In this document: piece by piece, positions 58,435-64,000 of the stretch
Numbering within the stretch: the first letter of the stretch is position 1
Layout of the letters: the number at the start of each line of letters is the position of its first letter
DNA from: Dermatemys mawii
Lineage: Eukaryota; Chordata; Testudines; Dermatemydidae
Reading direction: 5' to 3'
NCBI GenBank assembly: GCA_007922305.1
Contig: ML677335.1
Location: 39,794,887-39,858,886, forward strand
DNA: 64,000 nt
Position numbers and translations under genes: made by a program
Notes under the pieces: model-generated
The model's database searches: none
What the model was told of the DNA's origin: nothing
Seen by the model: only the letters and a program-made list of their open reading frames with translations

Positions 58435-61400
58435 CATAGAAATTGCTATGCTGGAAAAATGGTCTCTCTTTTCCAGTATGCTGTTTCTGACCATGACCAA
58501 GACCAGCTGCTTCACAGGAATGTTCAATAAACCATTCAGAAAAATGTTATTTAATAACCTGCCCCTAAGCAATTTTCTCTTACTTCCCATTAGGGAGAGG
58601 TTGACATATGCCTTGAAGCATAGGTGTTTGTATCACTTCTGAAACTTTGTTCTTTTAAAAAATCTTTATTATATGCCTTGATATTTTTGCTATCCATGTT
58701 AATGCCCATTCCTTTTTTGATTGCTGCTAAGCTCTTAGTCTCTCATATTTTGTGGTGGTGACCTTCACAAGCTAATTGTATATTGTAAGAAAAAGAATTT
58801 CTTTTTATCATTTTAAAATTTGCTATCTTTCAGTTTCATTGAATGTCCCATGATGCTTGTATTATGAGAGTAAGAATAAGAAGTTCTTGATATACTTTCT
58901 CTATATCAGTGATTATTTTTTCTCTCTTTTAATGTCCCCATGTATTTATTTACTCTCTTTTGTAAGCAGTCCCAATCTTTTCAGTCTCTGTCCATGTATG
59001 CATTGCCCCATGTGTGTCTAATCTCATCAAGGCATTGCTTCAGTACTGACTTAGGATAGCCAGTGCTAACCACTGCGTTGGTTATCAATATCAGGATTTC
59101 CTGCAGGATCCTGGTTTTCTGTGAGGGTCTCTTATGCTTGTCTTCACTAGACTTGTTCCTGAGCCGAGTCATGGTCATACCCTGATGTATTATGGCTTCA
59201 TTTAAACACTGTTTTCTAAATATTCACACTTCTCCCTCTTCTGTTGCTTCATCACATCCTTTATGAAAATCTTGATTAATGCAGAGCCCTGATTACTGTC
59301 TTAACTGCATTTAGATGCACAGACTGTTATGTCAAGAAACACAGCCTAGCCAAAGCGCCTCTAAAATAGCTTAATGTTAGAGGAAAATGGATTTGTCTAT
59401 AGTTCATTCACAGGTGAATTGAACATGAATTTTCTATTGTTTCTGAGATTGCCTGCCTCAAAAAATATTTGTGCCATTTTATTGAACTCTGGTTTGTTTT
59501 ATTTTAAGAAGGAATTGGAGATTGTGCAGCTGCTATTTATTTTTTTCTCCTGTCAAAGTGGTGTTTATTTTTGACTCAGAACTAAGTGCTTAGTCAATGT
59601 AGCTGCTGCTGAATAATTCCACCTCCCCATGCTTAAACAAACAGTAAGTTACTACAAGTAACAGATTCTTTCCAGATAAAGAGAGCAACTATAATAAATA
59701 TGCAGAAATCGCAATATTGTGCCAAATGCATTGGAATAATAAGCAAAGTCAGAAAGCTTTTTTTTTTTTTTTTTTTTTTTCAGATCTACTTAACAAACAA
59801 GGCAAAGCTTCACTTGCACATCTGCCCTTTCTCACCTTTGCTTCTGGTGGCTGTGAATTCAAGATGACCCACTCAAACTATACCCTTTCACTATCCCCAC
59901 TAGGAAAGCAAAAGTGTCCAAAAAGTAGACATGAGTCTGAACGAAGACCTTGCCAGGGACTCAGAATCTAAACCTGGATCCAAACTCCACAACTATGTCA
60001 CCAGTTTATAACCAACTCAACTAAAATCCTGGATTTAAACATCCATGAACTTAGGGGTGATTTGCAATGTGGATCTGGATCCACATTTTGTAACTTGGGC
60101 CTATATTTTTTTATTTTTTTTTTTGAAAAATTAATCTGACATAGGGGATTTTTTGGGAGGGTCGGTTATAAACTCATCTCTATGGAGCATCTGCTTCAGG
60201 CCCCTGGATGCCAGGCAACCTTGGCAAGTTACTGCCCAGACTCATTTCCTGTTCTGTTAAGAGGAGGAAAAAGCTCTGCCAGCAGGAGCAGAGGAGAGCA
60301 CAGGTCTGATTCCTTTCTCCCCTCCAGCCTTTCTGAGGTCTTGGGGCAGTGTGAATTGTAAAGCCAGCATTGTGTCTCAGTACAATTGGGAGTGGGCAAA
60401 AAAGCCCTTATCTAAGTGTTTTGTTTATTTTAGTATTATAACAGAAAAAGGCTTACAGACTTGTGATTATTAACCATGTTGTTATGGTGAAGTTATAAAG
60501 TTGCTGTCAACAGGATTTGGTTTAATAGAAAATATGTGAATTTTATTGGAAGATGGGTGTCTAAATCCCTTAGACAGCTGTGTAGATCTCTACCAGGTTC
60601 TATAGAACATAGTTCAAGTACTGTAATAAGTCTTTGGAAAGACTATGCATAGATGAAATGCAGACCTAGCCCTGTGCTGTAATACCATTTGTTCCAAAGT
60701 TTACTGTTGGTTAGTAGTCACTAAGGGATATTATGCCACAAAACATGATGTTTTTATAGGACCTATAGAACTCAAGTCCAGATCTACTTGTAGTCCTTAG
60801 AGATACCGTACATATTTTATAAGATTTAGAGGAATTAGTCATGGAGATCTGGACAGATTTCAATTTGAACATCTACATAGATTCCAAAACCAGATCTTTT
60901 AGAAAACACTCAATCTTGCTTTAAAATAGTCAGTGATGGAGACTCCACCATGACATTATCAGCCCCAAATTCCATCACCAGTATCTATTGCAGAATTCTT
61001 CTTTAAAATGATTGGGTAATGTTGATATAAAATGACCTCAGTTTTTTCACACAAGTTATGGCTGCCTTTTAGTACTGGGTTGAGATCCTGTGATAACAAT
61101 GGCTGAGTGATTCCAATGGATTCAGGCTGTAAAGTTATTGTTTGCTATAACAAGAAACATGTCATTATCTAGATACTATATTCAGTCCCCATTTGGTTTT
61201 GTAGGCTGCAGGCCTGAATTTTCAATGGTGGTTCACATAGGAATAACATGAACTTTCCTCCAAAGATTGAGCCAAAAACGTCTGGTAGTCCAGATTTGGC
61301 CCATGGTCTGTCTATTGATCATCTCTGCCCTAAATTTTGGAGTTCACATACGGATCCAAGCTTTCCATCTATTCCCAATCCCTCCCACACAAAACACTGT

Positions 61401-62400
61401 AAAAAAAAAATTAAATTAACTTTGGGAAAATAAGGGACTATCTCTATCCAAATATCAAGCTGACTTCTAAGTAACAGTCAACGGCTTTTTTTGGTATACA
61501 AGTTCCTTAAAAAAACCCCTCAGATTCAAGACTTTAACCCCTTGGCAAGACTTATTAGCTTCCTTTACTTTTACAATAGAGGCCTGCTCTTTTTTCCATC
61601 AAAATCAACGGCAAAGCTCTGAGCTCAGTAGGAGGAGAATTGAGCCCAAGTTTTCTGCACTGCATAAAGGTTAAATAGTGATACCTGTAGTATTAGGGGT
61701 CTGATCCTGCACCCATTAAAGTGTATGGCACAAATGAGGCCCTCTGTCTGTGTGTTCCCAAAGTATGAAAGTTTTTGTCAACAAAAAGTATTGAGATGAT
61801 TTATCTCTGAAAAGTAAAATAAATCTCTGAAGAAGGTTGGATTGATCAACCATTTGGATTTCTCAGATATGTACACAAATAACTTTTACCTAATTCTACC
61901 TCTGACACAGCATCAGGAAATAAAAAGTTATTTAGTCTGACTGGACAAATACAAAATGATACAAGTCCTAGTTACTGTTCCTTTGGATTGTGGCCCTCCA
62001 AAGCTTCAATGTACTATACATAATGACAATTACACCGCTTCAGAAAGTGCCATTATGCTGCTGAGTGATGGCTAAAAGAACGGGTTTCCAGTCCTTTCTT
62101 TTGTTATCTCCTCCTGGAATTGACACATTGCACATTGTTCTCTATATTGCCTATAGTAAGACTTCAGGTTCTTTTCTAATATTATAGCTTCAGAAATAAC
62201 TTATAAAAATGTTAAGCTTTTTTTATTGTATAGACTATGAAGTCTTGCTCTTTTAGCAAAAACATATTTTGCTTAAAGGAAGGAAAAAGCCCTCTTCACT
62301 GGAATCCAAATGAAAAATAACCCCAAAACCTTCCAGAGTTGGTTGGATTTAATTTAAGAAGTTTTCTCAGAAAGAACAACCAACCCAAAAACAAAACAAA
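58435..62400. other. AT-rich DNA, nothing clearly recognised
   Basis: About 4 kb without a nameable family. Contains a 23-T run (59758-59780) and a few phrases such as GGATCTGGATCCACAT near 60073 that look like old repeats. No gene is supported. Confidence 0.4.
59758..59780. repeat. Poly(T) tract, 23 bp
   Basis: Uninterrupted run of T. Confidence 0.95.
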
Positions 62401-62412
62401 AAGCCAAGTTGT

Positions 62413-62860
62413 CATGGCTCCGTTAAGGGCAGCGATACCTAATGGTGAGAGCCAGATTTCACAGTCACAAGATTGGAGTCATGAGTCAATTGGGTTAAGA
62501 TACTGGGAAATCAGAAACAGGAGACCAACTTGATTCTAGAACCAGAGTCAGGCCAGATCAAGAGACTAGGAAGTTAAAAGCAGAAGACAACCTGGAGGTC
62601 AGGAACCACATGTCAGATGCCAGGAATCAAGCTGGGCTGCCATTCCTGTAAATCAAATTGGGGGGAACAGGGACCCTGTTATTCAGGCAGCTTTTTGTTC
62701 TTGCTGCTGGCTTAAGTAGGGGCAGTGGGCCAATCAGCTGCTCTGGGACTCCACCAATAAGATCTTAGCAGTGGAGCCTCAAGCTGGGACTGGGCTTCAT
62801 GGGTCCTAGGTAAGGCTGTCCTCAGAAGGATGGATGGATGGTTGGAGTGAGGTTTCACGT
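62413..62860. mobile_element. Possible LTR fragment
   Basis: It begins TGTCATGGCTCCGTTAAGGG and continues as GC-richer, purine-rich text (AGTCAGGCCAGATCAAGAG, GGGCCAATCAGCTGCTCTGG) unlike its AT-rich surroundings, as reptile LTRs often read. A right end and a target duplication were not found. Confidence 0.35.
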
Positions 62861-62864
62861 GTGA

Positions 62865-64000
62865 ACTCTGCATATCTGGGTTTGAGACCTGTGAGTTATG
62901 ACCTAGCCCTTCAGCATTTTGTGGTGAACAAAGGTTTTGGAGTTTGTGGAATAATAATGAACTCTGTAGCTGAGGGAAACATTGAAGAGTTACAGTGAAT
63001 AGTTTTGTGTGTGTGTGTGTGTGTGCAAAAAGTTAATTGTGGATTAGAGTAATAGATTGCAGAATGATAGCCCTCCAGAGCAAATTCCTCTGCTTATGAA
63101 GCAAATACAACGTGATCGTTAGCGGTGCAAGCTCCCCCACATCACCACATCCATCGGCCTATGCCATGTGCTAGAGGAACCATTCAGTACTTGACCTCTA
63201 AACTAAAATGGCCAATAATAGTAGCAAGTGTGGTATTTATTTGATTGTGTACGTCTATCCACTTGGAACTGGATTGATTAAGACTACTAGTTCACTTCAT
63301 ATATGCCATTGTTTAGATGAAGTGTTAAGTTTTGTTCACTACTGACCTAGGTTGTATTTTAATCGGCAATCTAAAAGTCAAAGGCTGCATGTCCTATTAC
63401 CAGTGCCCTGAACCATTCAACCCTAAGTCATCAGCTCCTTGATCTTTTTAAAATGACATTGTTTCTTAAACATTGTTTGCCAGAAGCATTAAAGATGACT
63501 TTGTTTAGATTCTGTAGCCCAGCAATCTAATTACTGTTACAAGAGACATGATTTGCCATCCATTTCCAATTCTTAGTGCAGCATACAGGACTTGTCATCT
63601 TGTTTCTCACAGAGAGGGGTTCTTGGATATGAAAAAAGTTGTCCATTATTACTGAGTCACTTTATGATTCCCATTTCCAAGTCATCCAATCGATAGAATT
63701 GTTCAGAGTGCCAATAAACAGTTAGACAACCAGGGCAAGTGACATCATCAATCTTTCTCACAATGAAAGGGCATTGCTTTGTTGATAGAGCCTTTCTACA
63801 AAAAATACGGGCACTAACTCATATTTTTGTATTGCCATGATGGTGTAATGTGTGGATATGTCAAAACTCTACCATGCAATAGAGTTCTGATTATCTGAAT
63901 AACTTGGGCAATGTCTAATATTGTGTGATAATTTGGGAACTAACAGAATAGGGAGGCACCTTGGACGTTTGTTCAAAAGAAGAGTTAGGAATAGGAGAGT
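62865..64000. other. Unassigned DNA
   Basis: No gene or family recognised, apart from the TG microsatellite at 63006-63025. Confidence 0.4.
63006..63025. repeat. Microsatellite (TG)10
   Basis: Uninterrupted TG dinucleotide run. Confidence 0.95.

Noticed and set aside
1..64000. CRISPR array, operon or prokaryotic mobile island
   Set aside because: No regularly spaced direct repeats with unique spacers, no dense long genes and no ribosome-binding sites; the repeat content is vertebrate.

Overview
This window reads as nuclear, non-coding DNA from a vertebrate, most likely a turtle or another non-avian reptile. I base that on the repeats: CR1-type LINEs with readable endonuclease and reverse-transcriptase remnants, an L2/CR1-superfamily LINE, MIR-like CORE-SINE relics, several non-autonomous hAT families, Tigger/pogo-like and Harbinger-like miniature elements, and a set of solitary LTRs. 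The assignment to turtles rests on recalled family resemblance and was not tested by a search. No open frame here looks like a host protein-coding gene, and I saw no convincing tRNA, rRNA or snRNA gene and no CRISPR array. The longest open frames are the insides of transposons or GC-rich repeats. The window is either intergenic or inside a very large intron.

Layout. 1-6.2 kb: a truncated MITE at the left edge, a CR1 scrap, several terminal-inverted-repeat elements, a tetranucleotide microsatellite, one hAT element with a perfect 8-bp target duplication and one Tigger-like MITE. 6.2-13.3 kb: an L2-like LINE 3' part split by a DNA element with 9-bp direct repeats, CR1 3' ends, an LTR-like block and a MIR relic. 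15.3-16.0 kb: a solo LTR. 18.9-22.4 kb: a 124-bp near-perfect palindrome, a MIR, a hAT element, an antisense CR1 with an internal deletion, and microsatellites. 25.3-27.3 kb: two CR1 pieces meeting in opposite orientation. 30.2-36.3 kb: a solo LTR with a readable TATA box and poly(A) signal, then hAT and other MITEs, including a 900-bp GC-rich hAT. 39.3-52 kb: up to four more LTRs with target duplications. 55.6-58.4 kb: a dense cluster of two hAT and two Harbinger-like elements carrying GC-rich tandem arrays. The remaining third is AT-rich single-copy-looking DNA in which I recognise little.

The gene-like signals are all explained by mobile elements. The clearest results are exact insertion boundaries: flanking duplications of 8 bp (hAT), 4-6 bp (LTRs), TTA (Harbinger-like) and TA (pogo-like). 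These allow the order of some insertions to be read directly. I found no evidence of a novel gene system. The best leads are structural: arrays inside MITEs, long palindromes, and the nested or abutting insertions.
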